Source: Platerodrilus igneus (taxonomy: Eukaryota; Arthropoda; Insecta; Coleoptera; Lycidae). Taken from it: 64,000 nt of DNA. The notes below the pieces were generated by a model that saw only the letters and a list, made by a program, of their open reading frames with translations, made no database searches and was not told where the DNA came from. Positions 1 to 11,158 of this stretch are shown here, one piece after another (position 1 is the stretch's first letter; every line of letters starts with the position of its first letter). The translations under genes were made by a program, and so were the position numbers. The DNA is taken from NCBI GenBank assembly GCA_036346225.1, contig JARFIW010000139.1:6324001-6388000 (forward strand). Reading direction: 5' to 3'.

Positions 1-303
1 TAAAATTATATAAAAAACGTTTATTTGAAACTTTTAAAGTATAATCCCTTACATAATTTTTTAATAAATCCCCACGCCTCTTGCTTGATTCAGCAAATAA
101 TGATAAATATCTTCAACATACTAAAAATATTTAAATTTGTGTAATTACAATTCGTTCCATTATTTATCAAATTTAGCGAATGATTAGAATTGGGTTTATA
201 TTTAAAACATTGTATTGTAGTTTATTATTTTTCTTCTCGCAGTGGACTCGTTATCGTACACTTGCTCCACGCACACATTTAGTGTCTAAATTCAGTTCTT
301 CCA

Positions 304-307
<4 letters not shown>

Positions 308-354
<47 letters not shown>
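308..354. repeat. (AT)n microsatellite
   Basis: A pure AT dinucleotide tract directly before the Penelope-like terminus at 361. The equivalent tract in copy 2 is at about 11467-11509. Confidence 0.95.
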
Positions 355-360
<6 letters not shown>

Positions 361-362
<2 letters not shown>

Positions 363-500
363 TATTGGTTGTGGGTTTCAGGTCAGCTGGCAAGTTCAGT
401 AATACTCTTTTTTATTGCCTAAATTTTCGAATTATTTTAATTCTTGATCACAGGCACTACAAATGATAAATTTTAAAAAACTGGTACAATTTGGTGTTAA
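361..500 (-). mobile_element. Penelope-like element terminus (pLTR fragment)
   Basis: The stretch resembles the end of the PLE at 24945-25030. Both contain GGTCAGCTGG, then a TTGCCTAAATTTTCG block, then an inverted partner ending in CAGGC. On the minus strand, 417-455 can fold like a minimal hammerhead: GCC/GGC closing stem, a second stem GAATTA/TAATTC, then GAAA. No endonuclease reading frame is recognisable nearby, so only the terminus seems to remain. The family call rests on likeness to the neighbouring PLE copies. Confidence 0.55.
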
Positions 501-2070
501 AGTTACATACTAAATCGAGGTTTGTATAAATAATTAGCAACAATGTAAAAAATAACAGGAACTATAACGTAACATAACTAAAAATAATATAAAATGTATA
601 ATTTAATAAAATGACACCATTTCAAATAAATTTGACGTTATTAAAGGATTTAAAAAGATAGTTGTTAGTACTACGGATAAAAACATCAATTTACCACTTT
701 TATCAAGCTATTCTAAAATTTAAAAACACTACGGTTAACAAAGATTGATGAATAATTACTTGTTAAATGCAGATATAGAATATTATGTATTGATGAGACA
801 GCGTTTGAGGTTTAAAAAAGCATTTTTCCATTTTTTCCAATACGAAGGGTATCTAATGTAACTTCAATTGAATGTGTATAGGTTTTGTCTTTAAGATTAT
901 TATTTGTAATTTGTGCAGGATACTTTATGCCATTTATAAGTTTGATTTACCTAAAATGAAAGTCGTTTAATACATTTTAATTATAAAGCGAAATAAAATT
1001 ATAAAATGTCAAAATGAAATGTAAAAATACCAAAGCTGTTCTAAAATAGTAATTAAGTAGAATTAAGGTTAATGTATTGAATGCATCACTTATATAATAT
1101 TAGTTAGTAGGCTAGATATAGTTGTTTTTAGTTGTCCTAGGTGATAGTTGTTTAAAAATAATTAATTGATAAAAAATTTTGGAATTGATAATTTTTGGTA
1201 GACTGAATAGATGTTTTTGGCTCAAGAGCCTGTAAAATAAAATTTCTCAAAATTAATAGATGTGTTAAAGTGCATGCATTTTATTTGAATATAATAATAA
1301 GAAAGTGAAAAGGTTATACGACCATAATAATTACAAAAGGAAGATTTCCAATTATACTAACGTCGGGGCATCTTTTATGTATTGAAGAGTTGCAGCTGTG
1401 ATAGTGAATCATTTTGCAGCAGGGTTCAGTCTTCTTGGATTGCAGATCAGTTTATTTGGTGAAGTATTGAAGTGTTTTTAGTAATTGAGCAAATAAAGCA
1501 TATAGTTGGTGAAGTAGTAGTTAATTGTAGAACCTAAAACTATAGCAAAATCCATTTTGAACATAAACTAAAACATTCTTTTATTAGGTAGTCACTGAAA
1601 GCGTTCGAGGCGATTTGTGGTATCCTGTTTCAAAGCCCCTGTACACCCAGACACATTCAACGGAGTTGCAGGTATTTTAAGTTATATTTATATACACTTC
1701 ATTTAAAGTAACTTGTGAATAATTTAAATTTCAAACGTTTAACTAAATAAATATATGCTGAATAGATTTATCAATATTTGTATAATCACGATACGAAAGC
1801 ACAAAAAAGAGGTTAAGTGATTTTGATCTAACAACGCTTTAGGCGCCTGTGTCTTCAATACCTGTAAGGGGACAAAGAACCCACGTCTTCTTACAGAGTT
1901 TAAAATAGTAGATTCAGTTTTCCTGAGAGAGTTTCTAAAAGCCGTGGCATAATTAACTTTGAAAAGGTATTTATTTAAATCATTTTAAAGGCCAACACCA
2001 CTTTAAGGTTGCACTTATTATTTTTTAACTTGTATTTTAAAGCCTCCTTTTAATAAATATTACCATACAT

Positions 2071-2075
<5 letters not shown>
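501..2075. other. AT-rich flank without recognisable genes (copy 1)
   Basis: I see no convincing coding sequence or RNA gene. It could be the decayed body of the PLE whose end lies at 361, or ordinary intergenic DNA. It is repeated at about 11660-13220. Confidence 0.6.

Positions 2076-2115
<40 letters not shown>
2076..2115. repeat. (AT)n tract and gypsy target site
   Basis: An AT microsatellite that served as the insertion target. The last four bases, ATAT at 2112-2115, match the four bases after the 3' LTR at 19811-19814. The match is weak evidence in such low-complexity sequence. Confidence 0.8.
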
Positions 2116-2119
<4 letters not shown>

Positions 2120-2639
2120 TTGCGATCCACTATTAGGCAACCCGTCAAACATACAAACGCCCGGGGCACAGCGTATTCTTCAGCATTCGAGAATCCTTTT
2201 ACAAAGTTCTAGATAATGAGTCATATCTTAATGCAGGGTATATATAAGGCCGCTTATGAATGTAAGAGTTAGTCTATTCTTGAATGTCTAATATAAATTA
2301 TATCGTTGTAAAGTAAACGTAGTTGAGTTTTTAGAATATATACATAAATGATATGCTGTGTCTAATGTGCATGCAGCTTGCAGTATACATAAATAAATAG
2401 AAGTGTATAAACAAATAGTTGTGTTAGTGCTGTTAATGAACCTATGGTAAAGGAGTTAATTTAAGAAGATATTAGTGCTTGTAAATTCATTAGTGTAATA
2501 GTGCTTCATTGTTGAGTGGACTGAAAACATCTATAAATAAGGCATATACTGTTAATTAGACTTGTGAACAGTGAGTAATAAAGACCATTATTATTACTTG
2601 TTTTAAATTAAAGAAACGCGGTAGTAGTAGCGCGTTACA
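2116..2639 (+). repeat. Ty3/gypsy 5' LTR, copy 1
   Basis: The sequence starts AGTGTTGCG and ends GCGTTACA. It recurs at 13265-13787 and at 19287-19810 with only a few differences. It includes a TATA-like GGTATATATAAGG block and a late AATAAAG polyadenylation-type signal. One base after the LTR comes TGGTGTCAGG, the likely tRNA primer-binding site. The near-identity of the LTRs implies a young insertion. Confidence 0.9.
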
Positions 2640-2721
2640 CTGGTGTCAGGCATTTGTGGGGTATATAGTGATTAATTAAAAGGAAAGCACACAAGTCTAA
2701 AGCCGTTTAAGTAGTTTATAT

Positions 2722-3925
2722 ATGCCAGTTACAAGAAGCCAAAATAAGATAGACGCAGAAGGTTTAATGAATTTCCTCAAGGATTTTAAATCCGGTATGG
2801 AGGAGAGGTCGGCTAAACTAGAAGTGACACTCAGTGAAAATGCTGAGAAAATAGAGGAAAAGTTGAGTGAAAATGCTGCGAAAATGGAAATAAAGTTTAG
2901 TGAGAATGCTGAGAAAATAGAAGAAAAGTTAAGCGAAAATGCTGCGAAGTTAGAAGAAAAGTTGAATGAAAAACAGCCACGTTAGAACAAAGATTAATGG
3001 AAAGCTCCATTGCATTGAAAGAAGATGTCACTGAACAGGTAAAAACAGTTGAGCAAAAGTTGGACAGTAAATTGATAAAAATGGAAGAAGATGTGATGAG
3101 ACTGCAAGAGCAAGTTATTTCACTAACAACACGGCCACTTGAATTAGTAAATCAAGTTGTAAATGAGAACATTCCAGAAATAAGAACCATTGAAAGAAGC
3201 GAGTCCATACCGTCTAAATTTAAAGTGAAACCACCCACTTTCGATGGCAAAACACCTTGGCCCACATATTTGAAACAATTTGAAGCTGCGGCAATAGCCA
3301 ACGGTTGGTGCAACAAAGAGAAGGCTATCTCCTTAATAGTGGCCCTACGGGGGGAAGCTCTTAACATCTTACAAACGATTCCTGATCACCAGCAGAATGA
3401 TTACGGCCTTTTAACATCGAAGCTTGAGATGAGATATGGAGATGCTCACCTTCAACAGGTTTACCACGCACAAGTTAAGAACCGCTCGCAAAAGACAAGT
3501 GAAAGCCTGCAAGAATTCGAAGCTGACATCGCCAGATTAGTTAGATTGGCATATCCAACGGCACCAGATAGTTTCCTCGAACAACTGGCTGTACAAACAT
3601 TTGTGGATGGCGTTAAAGATGGCGAAATACAGCAAGCGCTAAGATTAGCACGGCCAAAATGTTAGATGACGCACTGGCTCATGCGCTTGAATTTGAAGCA
3701 GCTAAGCAGACATCACACAGAATGAGTCACAAAGTTCGGTCTGCCTTAGAGGAACCTGATCAAGCCCAGAACAGCATAGATGAATTAATCAACCGTGTGG
3801 AAAAGCTGGAAAGACAACGACCGCGGAAATGGGGTTTGCGATGCTGGAACTGCGGCGAAGTTGGTCATATACAGAGACGCTGCACTCAACCAAAAAAACA
3901 ACCGGTTGAGCAGCAGGAAAACTAA
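2722..3925 (+). pseudogene. gag: Ty3/gypsy Gag (nucleocapsid polyprotein), frame-broken, copy 1
   Basis: Gag would form the cytoplasmic particle that packages element RNA. It reads in three pieces: 2722-2985, 2997-3665 and 3659-3925. The first starts MPVTRSQNK and carries a tandem 13-14 residue repeat built on LSENAEKIEEK, a predicted coiled coil. The middle piece contains the capsid-like region around FDGKTPWPTYLKQF. The last ends in a zinc knuckle, CWNCGEVGHIQRRC (CX2CX4HX4C). The first break (stop at 2983-2985) is shared with copy 2. The second is a one-A shortening of a homopolymer near 3655 that copy 2 lacks. The break pattern therefore mixes an inherited lesion with a private one. Confidence 0.88.
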
Positions 3926-3967
3926 AGCAAGTCGACGTAAGGGGGCGAACGTCGACAGCACAACGTA

Positions 3968-4514
3968 GTGCCCCGGAGATTATCATCCGTGCTGCATCGT
4001 CGATGGGGAGTCTGGACAGCATTTATATCGATGGAAGAATTAATGGTAGGGTGTCCGATTACTCGTGGATACAGGAGCGACAAAAACTATTGTGAGACCA
4101 GATTTGGTTGGTCGTGGAAAAGTGCTACCTGTATCGGTGTGTCTTCGAACGGCAAGTGGTGAGAAAATTTGTACTCACGGAGAGACTGCCGTTATGTTGA
4201 CAATTGGGGACAAATTAATTAATCATCGAGTGTTGGTAGTTGAAATTACAGAAGAAGTGATCTTGGGAATGGATCTCATGAGAGAATATGGGTTTCATGT
4301 AAACATGAAAGAAAATGTGCTTCGGATAGATGATGATGAGATTCCATTTCAAGGTAGGAGTAACCAGACGATGCAAGTTCGAATGATTTGCGATATGAAA
4401 ATACCCGAGAAGGCGGAAATGATAGTAATGGGACGCCCGGATGGTACGCTCCGGGAAGGACAAGTATGCATGATGGAGGCAACTGAATCGGGAATGGGTC
4501 AGGAGGACTTCTGA
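3968..4514 (+). pseudogene. Ty3/gypsy aspartic protease region, frame-broken, copy 1
   Basis: This is the retropepsin-type protease that would cut Gag-Pol. The active-site triad DTGATKT is visible at about 4068-4088, and the second conserved motif VILGMDLM lies near 4260-4280. The upstream part (3968-4162) and the catalytic part (4065-4514) are in different frames because copy 1 has one extra G in a G-run near 4048; copy 2 reads through. A further missing G near 4505 closes the frame early. It sits between the Gag zinc knuckle and the reverse transcriptase, the normal Ty3/gypsy order. Confidence 0.85.
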
Positions 4515-4543
4515 TTGGAAGAACGCTGGTAAAGTCTCGAAAT

Positions 4544-6155
4544 ATGGTACCAGTAAGGGTGCTGAACATTAATCCCCATACAGTGACCCTGAAGAAAGGC
4601 ATGATTGTGGGAAGTTGCATTCCAGTATGCCATATTAAACGTTGTGTAGACAACACGAAAAATAAACCAGCCAACGGTTGCTCACAGAAATTGCTGGATA
4701 TGTTGATACCCTCGTGTCAAGGATTAAATGGCGACCAACTGGGCAAGGTAAAAGAACTGGTCGGACGATATCGAGGTGTGTTTGCACTGGATGATAGTGA
4801 GAAAGGAAGGACGAATGTTGTGCAACACAAGATCAATACTGGAGATGCGCAACCGATAAGACAACACCCAGGCGGCTTCCTTTGGCAAAACGTAAGGAAG
4901 CCGAGCAAATTATCACCGATATGGAAGAACAGGAGTGATTGAACCTCGAATAGTCCATGGGCATCCCCGGTAGTGCTTGTCAAGAAAAGGACGGGTCGAC
5001 AAGGTTTTGTGTAGACTACCGGCGGCTTAATAATGTGACAAAGAAAGACAGCTATCCTTTGCCCAGAATTGATGACACCTTAGATACTCTATCCGGATCT
5101 AAATGGTTTTCGACCTTGGACTTGAAAAGCGGATACTGGCAGGTAGGCTTGGAGCCAAACGATAAAGAAAAGACTGCGTTTACAATTGAACTGGATTATG
5201 GCAGTTCAAGGTCATGCCATTTGGATTATGCAATGCTCCTGCTACTTTTGAACGATTGATGGAGTCGGTACTGCGTGGACTGTCCTGGAAGACATGTCTG
5301 GTGTACCTGGACGACGTGATAGTGTTAGGCCGGTCTTTTGAAGAACATCTTAAGAACCTAGAGGAGATATTCCAAAGATTACGCGGGGCAAACCTTACAT
5401 TAAGCCCCAAGAAGTGCCACCCATTTGGAAAAGAGGTGAAATACCTAGGACATGTCGTCTCAGAGACCGGAATAAGAGCTGACCCTGACAAAATAAAAAC
5501 GGTACAAGAGTGGCCTACCCAGCAGATATACACCAACTACGCAGTTTTCTAGGATTGTGCACATATTACCGACGTTTTATACTTGGGTTTGCGAACATTG
5601 CCAAACCGTTAACAAAATTAACCGAAGATGGACAAGAATATGATTGGAATGACGACTGCCACAGAGCATTTGAACAACTGAAACGGCTACTAGTTACAGC
5701 ACCAATTTTGAGTTATCCGCGGATGGAGGGAAAGTTTGTGTTGGACACCGATGCCAGTAACACAGTTATAGGAGGCGTTCTTTCTCAAGTGCAGGACGGA
5801 CAAGAAAAAGTTATTGGGTATTTCAGCAAGGTCTTGTCGCGGCCAGAAAGGAACTATTGTGTGACAAGAAGGGAGCTGTTGGCCGTCGTCAAATCCGTAG
5901 AGCACTTTTATAAGTACTTATACGGCCGTAAATTCCTGTTGAGAACAGACCATGCCGCACTGAAATGGTTACTGCAGTTTCGAAATCCTGAAGGGCAAGT
6001 GGCAAGGTGGATAGAGCGGCTGCAGGAATATGACTTTGATACGGAACATCGTGTAGGAACTAGCCATCGGAATGCAGACGCTCTATCAAGGAGACCTTGT
6101 CCGATGGACTGCAATCATTGCTCCAAGATGGAAGAGAAAATAAGTGTCATCCATA
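4544..6155 (+). pseudogene. pol: Ty3/gypsy reverse transcriptase and RNase H, truncated, copy 1
   Basis: Pieces at 4544-4942, 4957-5259, 5214-5552 and 5510-6155 together cover the RT leader, fingers/palm and RNase H. Visible motifs are [43 protein letters not shown] and the catalytic YLDD at about 5308-5319. RNase H follows with VLDTDAS and RTDHAALKW. The break before MPFGLCN (about 5195-5215) is shared with copy 2. Breaks near 4931, 4985 and 5518 are private one- or two-base indels. Sequence homologous to copy 2 ends at 6155 just after the RNase H domain, so integrase, macrodomain and 3' LTR are missing here. Confidence 0.9.
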
Positions 6156-6448
6156 TGTGAAGAGGGGTAAACAGCCTTTGGCTGCCAAGTTCCCCCAGCA
6201 CCTGAACCTTTGTCAAAATAATATTTTTCCAATTTATCTTTTCGCACAATCAACATTAGTTGAAAATATTTCACAACCAACACCTGTAGTTGTTTATAAT
6301 AATCATCACATTAAAGAGCACTTTTTCGTCATTGGGTTTTACATCTTGAAACTGGTCGGACTTGTACCTCAGCTTATTTATGTTCTGAGCTATCCTACAC
6401 CGTTCCCTGCAATTCTCACAACAGCCCATATACATTACATTTGATTTT

Positions 6449-6727
6449 CCAATGCTCCACCCGAAGGTACCACATTGGCCAGGAAGCAAGTTTTTTTACC
6501 TGGAAAATTTTGAATTTTGCCGAACCCTTGCTGTTCCAAGCAAGGTAGGGATCTTTAACGTGCGTGACTACACTCACACACGGGACCTCCATTTTACTTC
6601 TCATCTGAACGAGAGTGTATTTTTGTGAAAAATGCTCGCCTAATATTTTTCAAGCGGATCGTGTTGGGATTCGAACCCGGGACCTTGGGCGTAGTAGTCA
6701 CACACATACCACTACGCCACGGAGCCG
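6449..6727 (-). mobile_element. tRNA-derived SINE, unit a
   Basis: On the minus strand the head reads like a tRNA: an A-box-like GTGGCGTAGTGGT, then the B box GGTTCGAATCC at about 6670-6682. A body follows containing CACGCACGTTAAAGATCCC, and the tail ends near GGTGGAGCATTGG. The tRNA part is an internal RNA polymerase III promoter, not a functional tRNA gene. Related copies are at 6759-7035, 36661-36961, 50791-51036 and 51054-51351. Confidence 0.88.
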
Positions 6728-6758
6728 CCACAGCCTATATACATTACATTTGATTTTT

Positions 6759-7035
6759 CCAATGCTCCACCCGAAGGTACTACATTGGCCAGGAAGCGAG
6801 TTTTTTTACCTGGAAAATTTTGAATTTTGCCGAACCCTTGCTGTTCCAAGCAAGGTAGGGATCTTTAACGTGCGTGACAACACTCACAGACGGGACCTTC
6901 ATTTTACCTCTCATCCGAACGAGGGTGTATTTTTGTGAAAATGCTCGCCTAACATTTTTCAAGCGGACCGTGTCGGGATTCGAACCCGGACCTTGGGCGT
7001 AGTAGTCACACACATACCACTACGCCACGGAGCCG
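6759..7035 (-). mobile_element. tRNA-derived SINE, unit b (tandem with unit a)
   Basis: This is a second copy of the SINE in the same orientation, with the connecting stretch CATATACATTACATTTGAT also repeated. The pair therefore looks like a tandem duplication of about 305 bp or a repeated insertion at one site. The B box lies near 6978-6988. The outer flanks carry matching CAGCC(C/T)ATATAC, a probable target duplication. Confidence 0.85.
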
Positions 7036-7559
7036 AAGCCTATATACAGCTCGATTCCTTCTATTGTTTTCTAATTATATGCCCTATTTCACCGAGATTC
7101 AGTGGAATGTTAGCGGGTTAAGCAACATGTGGCTGCCAAGGATCCCTCAACACTTAAACTTTTGCCGTATTAATAGTTTTCAAGTAAATCCTTTTCGCAC
7201 AATTAACATTAGTTGAGAGTATTGCAAAACCAATATATGTAGTTGTTTATAATAATCACCATGTTTAAGTATAGTTATTGTTTTTGTCATTAGTTTTTCC
7301 ATCTTGCGACAGGTTGGAAGAGTACCTCCATTGATTTCTATTCTAAGCTAGCCTACACATTTCCCTGAAATTCTTACAGCCTACATCTTTCACTATCTGT
7401 GTGCTATAGTCTAACCTAGGTCTACCTCTACTTCTCTTTTTCCTATCTCTGCTTCTAATATATTCCGCACTATTTCGTCATGTCTTAGTATGTGGCCTAC
7501 CATCCTAGCTCTCCTATTTTTTACTGTTTTCCACATAGTTCTTTCTTCCCCTACCATTT

Positions 7560-8988
7560 CTAGTACCTCTTTGTCTGTCTATGGCATCTTCATCATACGT
7601 CTGCAGCACCACATTTCATAGGCTTCTCCCTTTTCTTGTCTGCTTCTCCTACTATCCAGGCTTCACAAGCATACAGTGCTGTGCTCTACATATATGTTTT
7701 AAGAAATCTCTTCCTTGTATCTATGTTTGTGGTCTTTGAACACAGTAGTTGCTTTATTCTAGTTAATTGTAGCACGACCTTGTGCTAATTTTGTTTTATA
7801 TCTTTTGTGCTTTTCCCATCTTGCGTTATTTGGCTTCCTAGGTAGCAGAAATCCTTAACCTCTTGTAATTCTCGTTACCCATTTGTATTCTTGTTTTTGA
7901 TTTATTTTCCCCTTTTTTACATACTAGAACGTTAGTTTTATTTTTGTTTATTTTCATACCAAATCTCTCCGTTAGAACTGTTTCCATTTCATTAAGAGCA
8001 GCTTTTAACTCTCTTTGCTAGATGTTAATACAGCTATATGATTTGCAAATCGAAGCACATCAATCTTTTGTCCCTGCATATTAATTCTAAATGTCTTCCT
8101 GCATTTGACAGTATTCATTGCCTCTTCAATGTACAAGTTAAATATTAATGGGGATAGGGTACATCCCTGTCTCACACCTTTCCTAATATTTACTTCTACT
8201 TCCTTGCTCTAATTCTATTACCGCTGTTTGCTCTTTGTATAAGCAGTGTACTATCCGTCTATCCCTAAAACTCATTCCAATCTTTTAGAGTATTTCAAAC
8301 ATTTTTTCCATTTTATATTGTCGAATTTTTTTCCAGATCTACAAACTTTATATATACGCTTTCCCCTTCTTATTGTTTCCTCCATTACCACCCTCAGATC
8401 TAAAATAGCCTCCCGTGTTCTCCTGTTTCGCCTAAACCCAAACTGATCTTCTCCAGAATTTTTCAGCTCGTTTTTCCATTCGTCTTTGTACAATTCTAGT
8501 TAATATTTTTAAAGCGTGTGCTGTAAGGTTATTGTTCGAAAATTTTCACATCTATCGGCGCTTCTCTTTGGTATAGTTACTATGAGGTTACGTTTGACAT
8601 ATTTGGGTATCTCGTCGGTCTCATACATATAGCTTACAAGTCTGAAGAGACGTTCTGTTACTGCTTGTCCAGCGGCTTTTAGAGTTTCTGCTTACACCTT
8701 ATCTGTACCCGGCGCCTTACTATTTTTCAGACTCTTTAATGCTAATTCAAACTCATCTCTAAGTATAGGATATCCCGGGTCATCATTTTCAATATCTGAT
8801 TCCTGTTCTAATGCTGTTAATTCCTCTCCTGAATATAAATTCCGTATATATTCCTGCCATCTAGTTACTTTCACATTTTCTATAATGACGTTTCCTCCAG
8901 CATCCTTTATATTTTTGCTATATGGTTTTATATCCCTAAAATTTATTCTAATTAATTTGTATGCTACGTCTGTCTTTCCTATTTCCAT
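7560..8988 (-). pseudogene. LINE A reverse transcriptase and C-terminal domain, heavily broken
   Basis: The reverse transcriptase survives as short frames at 8692-8988 and 8272-8493, with the rest readable only across frames. DQFGFRRNR marks RT motif 2 near 8430. On the minus strand near 8035-8050 the catalytic box, FADD in relatives, reads FANH, so both catalytic aspartates are lost. The C-terminal part (7850-7330) has lost its frame completely but still aligns with the intact version at 37484-37816. This is a dead copy. Confidence 0.78.
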
Positions 8989-9252
8989 TTTAGTTCGTAC
9001 CTCGTTTCACTTTTCATCAATCCATTGTTCTGTAGCTTTCCTGCATTTGCGAATAATTTTCCAAATCATGGCTTTGTATCTCTGTTTTCCTGTTTCGTCT
9101 GATCTATTTTTGTATCTTCGTGTTTCTTCTATTAAATTCAGGATATCCTTTGTTATCCATGGTTTTTTATTTTATTTTTGTGTATACCCCAGAATATCTC
9201 TGGCCGCCATGTCTAGGCTAGATTTAATGTTATTCCATTCTGTTTCTACTTC

Positions 9253-10071
9253 CTAAGTATCAGATATTTTCCCGATATCATTCAGCAATTCATTTGACCT
9301 TTTTTCGAATCTTTCTTGAATATCTTTATTTTTTAGTTTCTCTAAGTCCAAGTGTCTTTTTTCGTTCCTTTTTTTTAGATTTTTAAATTTAAGTGCGGCC
9401 TTCATAATTACGATGTTGTGGTCAGTGTCTAAATCTGCTTCCGGGTAGCTTCTACAATCTTTTATTTGATTTCTAAACCGTTGTCTAACAATAATGTAAT
9501 CCATTTGATATTTTCCTGGCATCTTCCACGTGTATTGTATTCTAGCATGATGTTGAAATAATGTATTTGTGATGGTTAAGATGTTCTTGTCGCAAAATTC
9601 TACCAATTTGTTTCCTGTCATTCCTCGTACTTCAACCAAATAAACCTACTATCACCCTTCCCTACCTTCACCTACCACTGCATTAAAATCCCCATAATTA
9701 TTAAATTTTCATGTCCTTCTACGTATCTTAGTATGTCTTCGATATCTTTGTAGATCTCCTCTACCTCTTCCTCACGGTAGTTAGAGGGGGCATGTATACT
9801 TGTATTATTACTGTGTTTACTGGTTTAGATTCAAAACAACCATGAGTACTCCTTCGTTTTTGTAAGTAGTTTTCACACGTCGTCCTATCTTTTTTCGCAT
9901 AACTATCCCCACACCAGAATTTCCTTCCTCTGATCCTGTATGAATTACCCTGAAGTCTCCACTCCAAAAATCCCCCGCCTCTGGCCAGCGGACTTCGCTA
10001 ATTCCTACTATGTTTAGTGTTAACCTATCCATTTCGAGTTTCAGGTTCTCTAGCTTACCTACTTGTTTCAT
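9253..10071 (-). pseudogene. LINE A endonuclease domain, frame-broken
   Basis: Pieces at 9817-10071 and 9253-9639 belong to an AP-like endonuclease that nicks target DNA to prime reverse transcription. Visible are MKQVGKLENL at the start, the catalytic-region SEVRWPEAGDF, QVYMP, and TWKMPGKYQMDYI. The C-terminal DTDHNIVIM provides the conserved D-H pair. The frame breaks are between 9640 and 9815. The start at 10071 is supported by the same methionine in the copy at 47770. Confidence 0.82.
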
Positions 10072-10652
10072 ACTTCCGATATTCCACGCCCGACTCGCAG
10101 AATGTTCACGGATTTTTTCTATTCTTTCGGATCATTTCGCGAAGTAGTCCCCTCCCGGAGAGCCGATTGGGGGACTATTTTACCTCAGGAATCTTTTACC
10201 TTAGGTGATGCCATCATGTTTAACAATTTCTGTATGCAGTGTACTTGGGAGGGAATGTAGTGGTTTCGTTGCGTTCCACTTGCAGTGTGTGTCTTAGAAT
10301 GTCATACCGACCCATATGGTCTCTGCCACTCTAAGTACCGAAAAGCTGCTGCCTGTCTTAGTCTGGTTCCTCACTAAAGATCCCACTAATTTGGTTAAAC
10401 CTATAGTTCGACTGTTTAGCTCATTGAAACACGCTAGCCATTCTACCTGTTCTAGTATTTTAGAACGCCGTCAAGGTGCAGGTCCGTTCAGAATGGATAC
10501 AATAACATAATGAAAATATATATAAAACACGATTTAATCTAAAATTAATGTTAAAAATTCGCAGCACAGAAGAAACAAAAGCAAAATAAATCCAAGATAA
10601 CAAAATATATTTAGTCAAACAGCTACATTGGAACTCAAAACTTACGTCTAAC

Positions 10653-10883
10653 TTATAGCTTCATTTTTCTTGCTTTTAGAGCAGCAAATTCGTCAATAAT
10701 ATTAATAGTAATCAATTTATTACAAATATCACGTTCCATTGCTACGAGTGATAACGAACTCAAATGATCTTGCGATAAATTGAATTCTAGATACGTTTTC
10801 ATTAACTTTAATCGATAAAATGAACGTTTTCCTCTTGCTACAGACATAGGTAGTATTAATAATGTGTGTAACGCTATGCACAT
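10653..10883 (-). pseudogene. hAT transposase C-terminal dimerisation fragment
   Basis: A 76-residue frame resembles the C-terminal dimerisation region of hAT transposases of the ZMYM1-like kind. Supporting stretches are LHTLLILPMSVARGKRSF, RLKLMKTYL, LSLVAMERDI and a basic end, KARKMKL. In the family this segment follows the RNase H-like catalytic core, which is not seen here. No terminal inverted repeats were found. It is a short relic beside the LINE 5' end. Confidence 0.65.
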
Positions 10884-11158
10884 AGTTGCAAGAGTGAATC
10901 TAAATTAATGTTACATATGAAGTGTAATAAATTAAAAGATTTTTAATATTATGAAAATTATTCGCTATGAATCTTTGAATGATAGCAGTTTATTTAAATT
11001 TTTATGCAATTAATGTCTTGACTATCTTTATCTTTTAAATAATTTTCTATGTCCATGCAGTTATCTGTGAATTTTTCTTTAAAGATTATATAAATATTTA
11101 AAGATGTTATTGTGGTATTTTAATTGTTAAAACGTATCAGTAACGATTTAAATGTATT
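10884..11158. other. AT-rich spacer before duplicated copy 2
   Basis: I see no gene or recognisable repeat. The join to copy 2 at 11158/11159 could be a real duplication boundary or an assembly join. Confidence 0.6.

Larger units (their letters stand above)
1..6155 (+). repeat. Large duplicated segment, copy 1
   Basis: This stretch is repeated almost base for base at 11159-17283. It holds about 2.1 kb of AT-rich flank, a 5' LTR, gag, protease, reverse transcriptase and most of RNase H of a Ty3/gypsy element. Homology stops at 6155, where copy 2 continues with gypsy sequence and copy 1 switches to a LINE tail. The flank outside the retrotransposon is also shared, so these are not two independent insertions. 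They are a segmental duplication or a false duplication in the assembly. The differences are mostly one-base length changes in homopolymers and different lengths of the AT tracts. Confidence 0.95.
6157..7111 (-). mobile_element. RTE-LINE tail module ('U'), interrupted by two SINEs
   Basis: Outer parts 6157-6425 and 7036-7111 join into one module like 55801-56140 and 36977-37310. On the minus strand it starts near a CACTGAATCTCGGT-type block and contains a degenerate form of the LINE C-terminus (LAQN..RY.SNQ.QD). It ends near GGCAGCCAAAGGCTG. It lies directly 3' of the LINE at 7112-10496 in that element's orientation. Two tRNA-derived SINEs sit inside it. Confidence 0.7.
7112..10496 (-). mobile_element. 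RTE-type LINE, full length but degenerate (LINE A)
   Basis: This is a non-LTR retrotransposon on the minus strand. Its 5' end near 10496 matches the 5' end of the plus-strand copy at 47322. Order on the minus strand: 5' UTR (10496-10075), apurinic-type endonuclease (10071 to about 9400), linker (9400-8700), reverse transcriptase (8690-7900), C-terminal domain (7850-7330) and 3' UTR (7330-7112). The copy carries many frameshifts and stops, so it cannot encode an intact protein. Assignment to the RTE clade is from the compact single EN-RT layout and the C-terminal WTDKV/RGRPRLDY-type motifs known from that group. Confidence 0.85.

Noticed and set aside
6670..6725. tRNA gene on the minus strand
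   Set aside because: The A and B boxes are tRNA-like, but the sequence continues into a repeated 250-base body shared by five copies, and the acceptor stem does not close. It is a SINE head.
8885..9256. Open frame on the plus strand inside LINE A, rich in Phe, Leu and Ser
   Set aside because: Antisense shadow of the LINE linker; the same shadow appears at 48454-49548 and 57951-58385.
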